This document shows, piece after piece, positions 22,701 through 43,900 of a DNA stretch of 64,000 nucleotides. The stretch is from assembly GCF_964355755.1 (NCBI RefSeq), contig NC_092670.1:40907795-40971794 (forward strand), given 5' to 3'. The notes beneath the pieces are model-generated. The model was not told the DNA's origin. It saw only the letters and a program-made list of their open reading frames with translations, and did not search any database. Source of the DNA: Antedon mediterranea. Taxonomy: Eukaryota > Echinodermata > Crinoidea > Comatulida > Antedonidae. The translations under genes were made by a program, and so were the position numbers. Position 1 is the first letter of the stretch, and every line of letters starts with the position of its first letter.

Positions 22701-25700
22701 ATTCAGGGACCATCTTTAAACATTAAAAATGCCAGTCAGGGACTCTCTTCAAAATTGCAAAGAGTAAACAAAATTCTTAAATTCAAAAATCTCAAGTAGC
22801 ATGGATTACAGTTTAAACAAGAACTAACACAAAAGGTTTAGAAGGGTGTGGAGGAGAAGACTAAGATACTACTGATGCAGCTGGGTATTGAATTTATATA
22901 AAATATAAGGAGCTACATGCTCCTTTTGTATTTACTCTTTTTATGCAACAAATTGCTGCTTATATAATTTTGTCATTTTAGTGCTTTGTTATTAAGAAAA
23001 TTCAAAAACATTTTACTCTCTGTCAAAATTTTTTTTTTTTTCTAAAAAAAAGATGGTTTGCATTTTCTTAAAAGTAAAATTTTTAACCCATGCCCTTGTG
23101 CCTTTTTCAAATTGTTATATTGTTTTGTAACAGAGAGGGTTTCTACTTATAAGCTGTGCTTCAGAGATTCCATTCTTTTGTTTTGTACTATGATTATTTA
23201 TGATTTTGTGAATGGAAAAAAGAAAAAAAGAAAAGACTGGTAGACTTACCCTTATCATCATTTGGTAACAGAAATACATTGATAACAATGATAGTCATGA
23301 CTGCTAAGCCAATCACCAAGAACGGCAAACTGTAACCACCGACCTAAAGTAACATGAAATATATTTTAAATTTTCACAGAATTTAACAATATTTGTAAAG
23401 GTTGTCATGGCAAATAAAGACTAGTAAAGTAAGTTTGGACACCTTCCTAAGGAAATAAAAAATAAATAAATTTCTTGATGTTTCGGTTGTTTTGGCTACA
23501 AAACATTACTTATTTAATGATGTAATTTAAAACTTAAAAGTTGATTTTTAAAGGTAATCATAAAAGAATGAAATGAGTTTGTTACCTGATCCAGGACTCC
23601 TCCTATTAGAGGGCCTATCATGTACCCCATTCCTGAGAACACCTCCAGAATACCCTGAAAAAAAAACAACCAACATCATTCTTTATCACAAAAAAACAAA
23701 AAAACCCACTACTACTGTGTAACTCACAAATAATGGCTTGATTTGAATCGTAAAAGGACTAGGATATAATTATATTGTGTGTCACAGCAGAATATTACTA
23801 CTGTCTCATACTAATAAAACATGTCTAAACCCACACAATTTATAATTTATTTATATTCTATCCCCAAAAGGATAGGAATATTGTATACCAGCCAGCCAAG
23901 TGTGCAAAATTAAAATAAATAAATACAGGGCCGGCTATAGCCAGCATGAAACAGACGAGAGGTGCTCGCATTGTCTGAAAATTTTAATTTTTACTACCCA
24001 CACTAATTCCACAGCAGATATTGTCATATTTTATATTAATAATTGTATTTAAAGCATCTTTGCATGTATTTTATGATCATTAGAATTCCTTTATGCTATA
24101 AAGGATATATGTGTCATAATGACATGCATTTTATGCTTTACAAACAAACTAATAAATTAGTTACAAGAGGCAATTTCACTAAAATGTGTTAATGTTCACA
24201 TTAAACACAAGGTTTCACAAATAAGAGTAAACACTTAACTTAAGTATTACCAGATTATTATTGCAACAGGTCTTGTTTGATTTGTGTATTAATTTTATTT
24301 TATAAATTGTTGCTTACAAAGCACTTTTATGAAGGTGCTTCACAATAGATTGATATTGTTCTGATTATTGCTTCCTTTTGAAGTTGACCATGGGATAAGT
24401 CTGTGCTTAAGTTCAATACTTAATTATGAATTAAGAATTTCAGTGAAAATTAAATCCTTGAAACCAGGATGTACAAAGTCCTTGTAAGATTAGAAAAATG
24501 TTGTCAAAGAAGACAAAGAAATATGAGCAAGATGAGAATTTAAGCAAAAACTTACAATTAGAGTTTGCGATAAAATTGAAGTAAAAACTTACAATAGTTT
24601 GCGATAAAATTTAAGAAAAAAAAAACTTACAATAGTTTGAGATAAAATTGAAGTAAAAACTTACAATAGTTTGAGCAACATTGTTTGGGAATGTGTTGGC
24701 GATAATTGCCATGAGGGCGGTGACTGCTGCGGCTGTACCCGCTGCTCCTACAGCTCTGATTGCGAAGCTAAACATTATGAACTGCATTCCACTATCCATC
24801 CTGTTTACAAACCTACACAAATAGTAACAAAGTGTTGTGGGACAATTTGATCTGATAATCTAATGGTTAAAAGCGCTATATACATTTTGAAAACATTAAC
24901 ATCAACATTTATTAAAGTGTTTAAATAAATTTGTTTCTTGCTTTCGACTTCTTTAGTATTAAAATTTAAGAATTTCCCTCTTTTTTTTAAACAACATGGT
25001 AATCAAACTATATTTAGATCTTACCCAAACAATATATTTGCACCAGCACACACAAATTCACCTGATATGAACATGAATTTGGCTCCAACTTTTGGCATCT
25101 ATAACAAATATATTGAAAACATATAATGAAAAATATCAGGCGTCAGACTCTGGAGGTTGTGGGTTCGAGTCCCACCCAAGAATTTTGTTTAAAGTGTTCT
25201 CAATATGTACTTAAACATAAAATACAATTATGTGGGGAGTGGGGCAAACATCTGACATCTATCTGTTTAAAAATAAATATTTAAAAAATGTTGTTATGCT
25301 TACATTTTAAGATATCCTGCATTATCTACAGTACTTAAATCTATTGTGTACTATTGACACATGTTCTGTTTCATGGAACAAAAGACAGGACAGGTGTCAC
25401 ATTATTCAAATAATTTAAAATAAAAACAGACTTACAATTTTTCCACAAATTGGTGAAACAATGAACATGACAAAGGAGAATGAACCAAAAATGAAGCCAG
25501 TTACTGTTGACCCTACACCTTTATCGTCAGCCTGAAAATAACAACAAAATGGATTATTTGAAGACATGGTTTTCCTGGTTGAAAACTTTTAGCATTAGAA
25601 TTTTCAAATTTGCTGGAATTATATGTTTTTTCGTGAGCAAAAATGGAATACGTCAATACTGTTTTCCACATGAATAACATTTATTATAAGATTATGTAAG

Positions 25701-26120
25701 GTTTTTATGGTTGATTATCATTTTTCAGCGGTTCCAATATTTTACTAAAATTTTAGCATTAGAATTTTCAAATTTGCAGGAATTATATATGTTATTATTA
25801 TGAGCAAAAATTGAATGTGTGAGCAAAAATTGAATTTGTGTTTAAAATTAATAACAAATTAATTAGATTATGTAACTTACTTCTTGTGGGTATATAGGAG
25901 CGATGATTGAATAAGAACAACAATCAAAGAAGTTAGCCAAGGACAGGCTTATAAAAGTTAAAATCTGACGTCTTGTAAATTTCGGTGAAGCCTCCTTTTT
26001 CTCTTCCTGATCTTCCTCCTTAGTTGCTTGGATCTGAACTGATCCATTTGTACCAACGCCTTCTTTACTGTCTGCCATCGTCTGTTCCACAATTTCTTCT
26101 TTATTTTCTGGTGAAGTCAT
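19792..26120 (-). CDS. SLC18B1: MFS transporter, SLC18B1-like (vesicular polyamine transporter family)
   Basis: Coding exons in transcript order: 26120-25881, 25531-25436, 25098-25025, 24812-24665, 23654-23586, 23343-23250, 22429-22191, 21554-21463, 21131-21036, 20951-20877, 20389-20246, 19876-19792. Total 1452 nt, 483 aa plus TAG. Twelve-helix major facilitator; human SLC18B1 is about 456 aa. Recognisable family blocks: QILTFISLSLANFFDCCSYS (TM1), GAKFMFISGEF, NTFPNNVAQTI, GFLDPTLSNHL, YAISSPFWGWLADKN (motif-A-like) and FIGPVLGGFL, with an acidic DDERAPLL tail. SLC18B1 exports or stores polyamines in vesicles in vertebrates; the substrate here is inferred. The start is the first ATG after an acceptor at 26122. 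A donor at 26598-26603 suggests a noncoding first exon above 26604. The extended charged N-terminus (about 50 residues) is longer than in the human protein. Confidence 0.93.
20073..20214. mobile_element. Foldback MITE, family C
   Basis: Starts AGCTTGGTTCCCACTTCTTG and ends in the approximate inverted complement TTTCCAAGCTT. The interior AATTTGACCAATCATGATAT matches the element at 50595-50747. Intronic in SLC18B1. Confidence 0.65.
20565..20690. mobile_element. Foldback MITE, family A, with duplicated right end
   Basis: Both ends present (TCTCTGTCTACACTATCAAA; GATAGTGCAGACAGAGCTTA). The right end plus ~30 bp of flank (TTGATAGTGCAGACAGAGCT then TAATAGTTGAATG) is repeated again at about 20718-20765. 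Intronic in SLC18B1. Confidence 0.8.
22023..22094 (-). tRNA. tRNA-like gene, apparent anticodon AUC, isotype uncertain
   Basis: Read on the minus strand it folds fully: acceptor GCCCCAG / TTGGGGC, D arm GTCT / GGAC with loop AATGGCTA, anticodon stem TCTGC / GCAGG, 7-nt loop ATATCAA, and T arm CCGAG-TTCGAGT-CTCGG. TTTTT follows two bases after the 3' end, as expected of a Pol III terminator. The loop puts AUC at positions 34-36, which would read GAU (Asp); normal eukaryotic tRNA-Asp has GUC, and the body looks Glu- or Arg-like. It may be a mutated tRNA or a tRNA-derived SINE head. It lies in an SLC18B1 intron on the same strand. Confidence 0.75.
24541..24664. repeat. Short tandem repeat duplicating a 5' splice site
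   Basis: Three intronic copies of a ~35-47-bp unit plus the genuine junction of SLC18B1 exon 24812-24665. Each carries AAACTTACAAT, the minus-strand donor ATT|GTAAGT, with exon-like flank (CTCAAACT or CGCAAACT). The units also share GATAAAATTGAAGTAAAA. Confidence 0.85.
25144..25190 (+). pseudogene. tRNA 3'-half fragment
   Basis: CAGACTCTGG resembles an anticodon-arm remnant, and GTGGGTTCGAGTCCCACC is a perfect T arm with B box. No matching 5' half is present upstream, so this is a fragment or SINE relic. Confidence 0.45.
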
Positions 26121-27962
26121 CCTGTGAAGTGAATGTAACAATCTATGCCATTGAATTGTTATTAATAATTTTGAATGCTATAGACACAGTCCCAGGCCGA
26201 GGGTACTATATAAAATTTGTTGAAAATTAGGCGAGCCAGTGGGACTCATCGGATTACTGTATGATAGATTGTACACATTTTGGAATAACTGATTTTTTCA
26301 TTTATCAATTGACTTGCAGAAAAACTATACACTATATTACACTACAGTACTATTTATTTGCAGCCCTAAAGTAAGCTTATTGGAGTCGAAAGTGCAGTAG
26401 GTACCACAGTCAGTGACCACTATCCACATTCTTTACCCGCCATCCGGTGGCCGAATTGTCATAAACCGGCCTATATTCCCATAGCCACTAAACACTTGCC
26501 TACTAGGGTAGGCTGGCTGCTCTGTTGCATAATCAAATTAATCAACCAGCCAGCCTAGCATTCATAAAGTACAACCTACGCTACACGAATAATATGGACT
26601 TACCTGATAAATTGTATTAATTAATTACAGCAGATGAGATGCCTTCTATATACTGGTATTACACTCAGCGTAAATTAAGCATGTACTAAGAAATTGTTGT
26701 ATTTGTACTACACTGTGTCATTGCACAACATCATGCCATAGTTGAGTGCACTTACTTTGACTATGATGTCATTGAGATACCAAATAGCCAATCACAATAG
26801 AGTATTTTATCAATGTAGAAATTTATCTCCATTGATGAGATCCAGCCTCTGATATCATGGAGCAGCTCCATGCTGATATCCACATCATTGTCATTAATTT
26901 GCCTTTGGACTATTGTATAGTAAATACCTGTATAAGCTAATATGCTGTATAAATGTGTATTTTGATGAAATTACCACACACAAGCACATCTTTGTGAAAC
27001 GGTTTTACCAATTATTTTAATATAATCTAAAATCATGGCCGATTGTCAGCACAATCAATTTTTATTATTGGTTTTTTGACAGATTGACAAGTCCATCCAG
27101 GACAGGAGGGAAAACAAATAGGTTAGTTAGGGCATATTTACTTTCACACCCATAAATAAATAAAAAGAATGATTGAATTAATTTTTTTGCCTTGCCTCAG
27201 CTAGGTGAGTGTATACACATTTTTATTACTGCAAGGGGCCACAAGAACACATGCTTTCTGATTCTACACTGCATCATCCATTAAAATCTTACAGTAGTTC
27301 AACATCTACAAACTCTTATATTTTCATCACCTACAGTATAGTATGGTGGACGTCCTGTGTTGGTTGTTTACTATTGTAAAACTGTCTAAACTATGGTAGT
27401 GATATGCTCAAATATGGTGGTGATATGTCATCATCATGTCCATATATCGGCACATCACATTTTTTTTGTCACAACTTGTCCTTTGTATCAAATACCATCA
27501 AAATCAATATTTCTGATGAAATTATTAATTATCACTGAATGTTTATGTTGCTTTACTTATTTGTTCTTTACTCCATGTTTGATTACAAGAATGAAAATAT
27601 AATAAAGAGTGCAAACTAAAAGTAGAAAAGTTGAGGTTTTATTCAGACACAAAATAAAGTTACATTTTAATGAGCTGAGGTCAATCAACATTGAGCTGAG
27701 GTCAATCACCATCACCATGTGAAATGTGTATTTAAAACAGACATGTCTAAAACACTTTAGTTTATTAAACATTCACTTTATTCACAATAAATAACATCAT
27801 TGCCTAATCACAAATCTATCGTAAATGAAAAATTACATCTAGGTTTATTAAGTGCAGACTTCATTTTGGGTCAGCGATACTCAGTAAACATTCTTACATA
27901 CATGTACTGTAATTATATGTAGACATACATGTACTGTATGTGGTGTTAGTACTCCAAGTAAT
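26121..27962. other. Intergenic: SLC18B1 upstream region and PREP 3' flank
   Basis: Contains the likely noncoding first exon of SLC18B1 (donor at 26598-26603), a degraded family A MITE at about 27378-27480, and a minus-strand polyadenylation-like TTTATT at about 27777 for PREP. No other gene seen. Confidence 0.55.
27378..27480. mobile_element. Foldback MITE, family A, degraded
   Basis: Retains ACTGTCTAAACTATGG and the interior GATATGTCATCATCATGTCC, ATATATCGGCACATCACA and TTTTTTTTGTCACAACT. The terminal repeats are no longer complementary. Confidence 0.5.
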
Positions 27963-37075
<9,113 letters not shown>

Positions 37076-37904
37076 TTCTTTATACTATACAGTACTTTAG
37101 TTACCGCTCAAAAATGGAGACAAAAACCAACACACATGGGGGATGACTTGAGAAAATAACACCTGAACTTTTCATTCAACCACAGAACGTCTGTACGAAA
37201 GTCTACCAGGCGGTACTTATTTTTCATTGGTTAATTATATTAGTGTACTGAATTATGATTGGTTAATAATTATGTACTTAATTATGATTGGTTAAGTATA
37301 TTGTGTACTGAATTATGATTGTGATTACTTAGTAGTCATGGAGAGTAATATATTTAGACTAAGAATTTATGGCAGAGGTATTTTATAGGGAATGAGCATT
37401 TTTTGATTACACAATGAATGTAAAAAAAACTATTGTACTTTGTGTACGCAAGCATAAAAATAAATAAGTCCCCAGTTTATTTTGTCGTACTTTTGTCACT
37501 CAAAGAGAGACATGTACGAATCATACTTTTACTGCATTTGTGTTACAATTTATTACAATAATTCATAACAATAAACTCTGCTGAATACAAAGTAATAATT
37601 CTTTTTAAATAACATTTATTATAAAACTATAAAAACAACAATTGGAAAAACAATAACTGATTGAACTGCAAGTTTGTGCTTACTTTTTCTTTCCTCCTTA
37701 AGTTCTTATTTAATAAAAATATTTGTTGTCAGTTAAATTGTCACTATTTGTTGGTAGAACATGTTTTGTTTCATTTATGCAAGAGGTAGAAATGCTTAAT
37801 AATACATCCAGTTAGAGTACAGCAAATTCATATATTTTAATATATATTTTATTGCATGTGTAAATGTACAGAAAAAAGATTTATTTTAAACATAATCTAA
37901 AATC
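37076..37904. other. Short spacer between PREP and the GTF3C2-like gene
   Basis: About 830 bp separate the PREP start codon from the GTF3C2-like stop codon; both genes run leftward. It must hold the PREP promoter and 5' UTR and the GTF3C2 3' end. Tandem ATTATGATTGGTTAA-like pieces (CCAAT-box complements) lie at about 37225-37320. No other gene seen. Confidence 0.55.
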
Positions 37905-40900
37905 TTATAAATGTTGCTTTAAAATCGTTGCTATTTGATCTTTAAGTGAATCGTAAAATATTCCCTTAATATAGTGCGCCCTCACAAGTCCAGATTCACC
38001 ACCAGTAAGTACCCAACCGACAGCACACAAGTTAGGATTCCAGCTTGCCTATGAAAGAGAACAATTTAAAGTGAATTTCTTGTTAAAAATTAAGTAAATG
38101 ATGTATACTGTACTTTAATTGGACTAGCAATTTCTCAATGTTCAATTCACTATTGAATTCTTAATGACCTCTTTAATATATTTGTGTGACTCATTACAAC
38201 CTCACTGAATCCTGATTGTAAAATTGTCTAAACAATACAGAATTATGGTCCATCTCATCTCCGTAATGTGTTTTAGGATAACACATTTTTGGTTGGTGCT
38301 TTTATAATATAAATTTTTTTTAACTCATTATTATTCTTTTTAAAACATCAGGAAATAATATTTACTCTTTGAACAGATGCTAACAGTGGCTTGTAGAGTT
38401 GGAAGTGTGATACTTTATCCAGCTGATGCAACCTCTTTACAATAGCAGGCACAGTGTTGCCAATAGGACCCTGAAAACAAAAAGGAAATGCCTATGGTAT
38501 CACAAATACAAACACAGAAATAGTAATCCAACATTTATTACAACCAAAATCAATCATCAACATATCTACATTTACAAATAAAACAACAAAAAAGTATCAT
38601 TTGGTCGAGTCGTAGCAATTAACAGGAGTTTTATGATGGATGGGTTTGAATTTGGTAAAAGTGAAGACTTTGATGGACCAATTGTATTTAAAAAGGTAAA
38701 AGATAACAGTATCTGAATGACACTGAACCCTCACTACTGAATCAACCAAAACGAAAAAATAAAAATTGCAGACAAAATAAATGAAAAAGTGCTTGTTATT
38801 ACCCTGACTGCATCATGGAAAATAAGAACAGACTCATCATAAGCACTTGCTAAGCTTGTTGACTTTTCATTCTTTTCTTCTTCATCATCTCCATGAAGTA
38901 CACAGTCATTTTCCTTATTTCCAGAATCAGTACTACCATTATTGCTTATATTTCTTATGTGTTTAATTGTCGTTCTATAAATAGGCTATTAATAATAACA
39001 ATAAAAATATCGAACATTTATAAAGTGCTCTTTACCGGAGTCTCAACGCGCAACATGAAAAAAATAACTATTGACATGAAATAGGTGAATTTTCAAGAGA
39101 GATTGAACGGATGGAACGAGGAAGTTGGTTCCAGATCTCTGGTGCCTGAGCAAAGAAGCCTTTAGACAGGAAGAATTGATATCAGGATCAGGATATTCAT
39201 TTTGAATATTATGCAATATTTTTAATGTAACTCACAAACATGTATTGCCAGCGATTGTTTGATCTTTTAGATAATTTCAACACCTGACAACGAACATCAC
39301 CAAGAACGTCTCCGGCCACGATGCCATTCAGCCAGTTTGAAGCGTCAAGTGCCTGAAATAGTCATGTGATATGAAATCAACCAACCAAATGGCAAAGATA
39401 AACTTAGGCATGTACAGTATAGGCCTAACATCAAAGTAAACAGTGTTACAGTACGAGCAATGATCTATCATTCGAATGGCGCTATACAGCAATACTCACT
39501 AACATACAGGACTGCTTCTGAATGATTGTCTGAGTTTTATGATAAAAAGCTCCGTAGTCCTGAAAAGTAACTGATGCACTACAAAAAAAAAAATTGTTTA
39601 GTAAGTTTAAGAAATAAATATTGGTTGTAGAATTTAAATGTTAACAGTAGTTTAACATAGGCCTATAAATAGTATTTTAACATTGCATTTTGCAATTTGA
39701 TGTATTTTTCTTTGTTGTTTTATTGTCTTAATTATGACAAGCAAAATGAATTTCCATTTTAAAGTGGACCAATAACATTTCTTGCATCTTTAATCTAAAC
39801 TACAACGTACTGGCCAGATGTGATTGTGTCTAAACTAAAACGTACTGGCCAGATGTGATTGTGTCTAAAATAAAACGTACTGGCCAGATGTGATTGTGTC
39901 TAAACTAAAACGTACTGGCCAGATGTGATTGTGTCTAAACTAAAACGTACTGGCCAGATGTGATTGTGTCTAAACTAAAACGTACTGGCCAGATGTGATT
40001 GTGTCTAAACTAAAACGTACTGGCCAGATGTGATTGTGTCTAAACTAAAACGTACTGGCCAGATGTGATTGTGTCTAAACTAAAACGTACTGGCCAGATG
40101 TGATTGTGTCGCGGCAGCATACAATTCCCTTGCTGTGTACCATCCATCGGCAGGCGAGAGGGTGCGGTCTCTCTAGCGTCAACAACGGCTGGTAGGAGTC
40201 TTGAAGATTCCAGAAGTGTATTCTACCATCGTAACCAACTGACGCCAGGAAATTAATATCTGTAAAAAAAGATGTGAATATTATAATAAACTGAACTTTA
40301 TAAACATTATCAGCTCTACTGACTATGACCACATGCTGCCTACAACCAAATTCATCCAGGACGAATTGATAAATTGAATTGAATACTGGACACCTTTGGG
40401 ACCCTTTGGACTGGTCTGGTTTTGGGAGAGTTTCCGGTTTTCAGAGAGTACAGTATTGGGAGAGTGGACTGTATCCTAATTACTTCAATATTATTTTGGA
40501 TTTTCTTGTAAAATTGATAAAACAGAAAACATTGAAACATACCAGAAGGGCACCAGGATATGCTTGACACTTGGTTTCCATGAGCTAGTATGGTTTTATA
40601 TGGATATAGTTTGTTACTGCTTCCTTCTCTGAGAAGAGGTGATGACGTTGTCAGGTTCCAAAATGCAATCAAACCTAAATCAGATATTGTACTCATTACT
40701 CTATTTATATTCTGTTTCTAAGTATCATTTAGGGGCCTTGATATTGTACTCATTACTCTATTTATATTCTGTTTCTAAGTATCATTTAGGGGCCTTGATA
40801 AAACATATAAAAAAACATAACAACATAACAATATTAATACTGAATATCCAGTGACAAAAAGGTAAATAAACAATATATATACTGTATTTAAAGAAAAAAT

Positions 40901-43900
40901 TATTTTAAATTCAGTAATAATAAAATAATTTACCATTGGAAAATCCTGCAACAATAAGGTTATGTGGTTGGCATGGCAACCAATCCAGGCACCAGCATTG
41001 GCCAATAGCTGTCCAATCACTTGCGCAGGAAGATGGTTTCAGGGTTAAAGTTGGTTCAACATCATAAAAATCTGAAAATACAATTGGTATCTTAAATTTT
41101 ATTTTCTCAATTTAAGAATATAATTGCCAAGGATAACCAGAAGTGATTTCATTCCCTGTCCTTCATCAAAGGTGTCCATCCTGTTCACAGGACAAATATA
41201 TACACAAGAATCTCTACATGTGTACTTTAGTTCACCCTCATTAAGAGCCTGTGTAGAGGCGCTAGTTTCAACATTAATGTTTAGAATAACATTTTTTACC
41301 ATGTTGTCCTTCATTTCCTTCAGTATTTAGTGCCTCTTCATGTGGAGCTGCAAATACACACACGGTAGAGTTCGAGCATGCAACTGCAAACACCCCTAAA
41401 CGAGGAATGGATCCTTCCTTAATATCTGTAGGGTCATCCCAGCAACCTGATGGACACCATTTTAAGTCCCACAATGCACCACAGTTATGCGCTATGCCAT
41501 AGGATAATACAGGCATCCTATGTTTCCTGAAATTGGAAATAACGATTACATTTTCAATTTAGCACAAAAAAGAAAAGTAAAAAAATGCGCTATAAGCTTT
41601 AATCATAGTTCATAATTATATTTTATATTCATTAATTATTATTAATTTTATTAGTAGAAGCGCATTTCTGTTCATTATGCCCCTTAACTAATTATTGGAG
41701 CATCAAACTGCAAACACCCCTAAAAAAGGAATGAATCCTTCCTTACTATCTGTAGAGTTATCCCAGCAGAATACAGTTAATATAGTAACAATATGTAGTT
41801 GTTCTTGTTTACTTACGCCTTGTCCAAAAGAGAACCAAAGTTCCACATCTGGATAACACCTGGATATTCATAACGTGTACAGTTTTTGTGGGTGGAGTCA
41901 AAATATGAGTGACAGCTGATTGCAGCATACTGATTGGCTGATGGTTTACCATGTGGAGTTGGACACCAAGCAATGGCCCATACAGGCCCACCAACAAACA
42001 TAGTTTTAGGAGCATACTTATCTAGATAAAGCAAAAAAACAAAACTATTTTAAGCTTTCATAATAAATATACATATTCTTGAATTTGATAGCGTCATGCA
42101 TTAGTTAAATTTGGTCTAAACATTATTCAATTTATGTAACATGCATATCATATCTTCATTTGATATGCCCAAATATGGTATTGTAAACTTTTCTCAATTA
42201 TATAACTACAATGCTTACTTGCACTTGTCTGCTCTAAACACTGATAACGCTCCAATATAAAAGGCTTTTCTGACTCATCATAGGTGACGTTCTCAATATC
42301 GGTGCTTCCATTATCAACTTTGATCTTAAACCTTGGTGACCTCATGCACTTTGGTTCTACTTTTTCAGATTCACTGGAAAAAAACCATTTTTACTAACTA
42401 CATAAACATTTTGTGTCATTTGGAAACGCTGTCTTTTATAAACTTAATTAACTCTTAAAATAAACTATTTTGATTTCTACCTTTTAGATAACAATTTCCA
42501 CTCTTTCAATTGCTGACTGGATTCTTGAAACAATCTTTTCTCTAGGTCACAGTGGTTTGTTTTCTTCCTAAAACAATCACAACATTAATTAGATTTAAAG
42601 AGGTATTAATCAACTAGCCTTATTGTAACAAATAACGTTCCCTCATTCTATGAATATTAAAGGAACTCCATTCAAAGTTTAACAAACAGAATTCATGACA
42701 GTTGTAATAGTCTGATTCAAACCATAGTTAACGTACTTCCACAATCCAACCTACATCAGCGTTTTGGCAAATTGGTATGTTAGGATATTGTATTTCCTGT
42801 TGAAATTGTTATTCTTTTTTTTTTGTAGGATTTGTATATGGAGGTACTATGCAAAATAAAGGACAACTTACCACTTGAGGAAATGCTCAACACACTGACC
42901 AGCCAAAACCATATTTTGCCTTAGAGATACTACAAAATTTAAAACAAAATTGCTGTAATAGGAGACTTTATTATTTGTTTATGTTGTTGATGATAAATAA
43001 AGCATTTTGGAAATATCTGGAATTAAATTGTTGCCTTTTTTCTTTCTTGTTTGATATTTATGGTACATAGTTTTTATATATTGTGAATTGTAATTAACAA
43101 TCATATATTTTTTTTAATATACTGATTGCAATAAAGATTATTTTAATTGAATGAAAACTCAATTGTGAATTATAATTTACCTGCTGGTATGAGATCATCA
43201 CACTCTCCAAACTCCAAGCTGACATCATCATCTTCTAAGTCCTCCTCATCCTCACCGTCGGTCACTATCTTGTCCTCATCACTATCAGATGATTCAAATT
43301 CTGCTATGTTGTGCTCAATAAAATATTTCTGTCTGTCTTCCTAAGTATAAAAGTGTAAGAATTAGGATAATTTTAAACTTATTATTATTGCTGAAGAGGT
43401 GTTGAATCTAGAAAGTTACATTTATTTCTCTTATAAGTTCATAATACAAAAATTAACAATAATTTGATTGAAATAAGAGGAGCAAAATTCCAACAAAGCA
43501 AAGCTTGTGTGAGGCAGCACATTCTCCTATTAAATGTTCTGTCTGGTGAAACAGGGACAACTTCTTTTTTTTTTTTAAGTGACATTGATAGACTGTGGGA
43601 GGTTTTTATTCTCGGTTGGAAAAGTTTGTTAATGATACTGTACAGCTCTTGAAAGAAATATGACAAATGTTAGGAGGGAGGGAGGTCAAAAGGCTAACCT
43701 CCATTTTTTAGCCCACATTTTACCTACAAACCTCTGTGATGAGTACAATTGTTATTAACTGTACAAATGTGATTTATAAATACCTGTTTATGGAACTTAA
43801 CATGACTTTTAATTGATGGTTTGCTGGTGTATTCCTTGCCACAAAGGTTGCATCTATAAGGCTCACAATTAGCAATATTAGGATTCTATAAAACCAAAGT

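Noticed and set aside
39236-39352. Stronger GTGAGT donor for this GTF3C2-like exon
   Set aside because: It breaks phase with exon 38974-38803 and leads to an early stop; the weaker GTTTGT four bases earlier keeps the frame. RNA could overturn this.
41099-41314. Possible extra exon of the GTF3C2-like gene
   Set aside because: Exons 41526-41300 and 41071-40934 already join in phase (HG|DFYDVEP) and match the family without a gap; an extra exon would need a ~50-nt intron.
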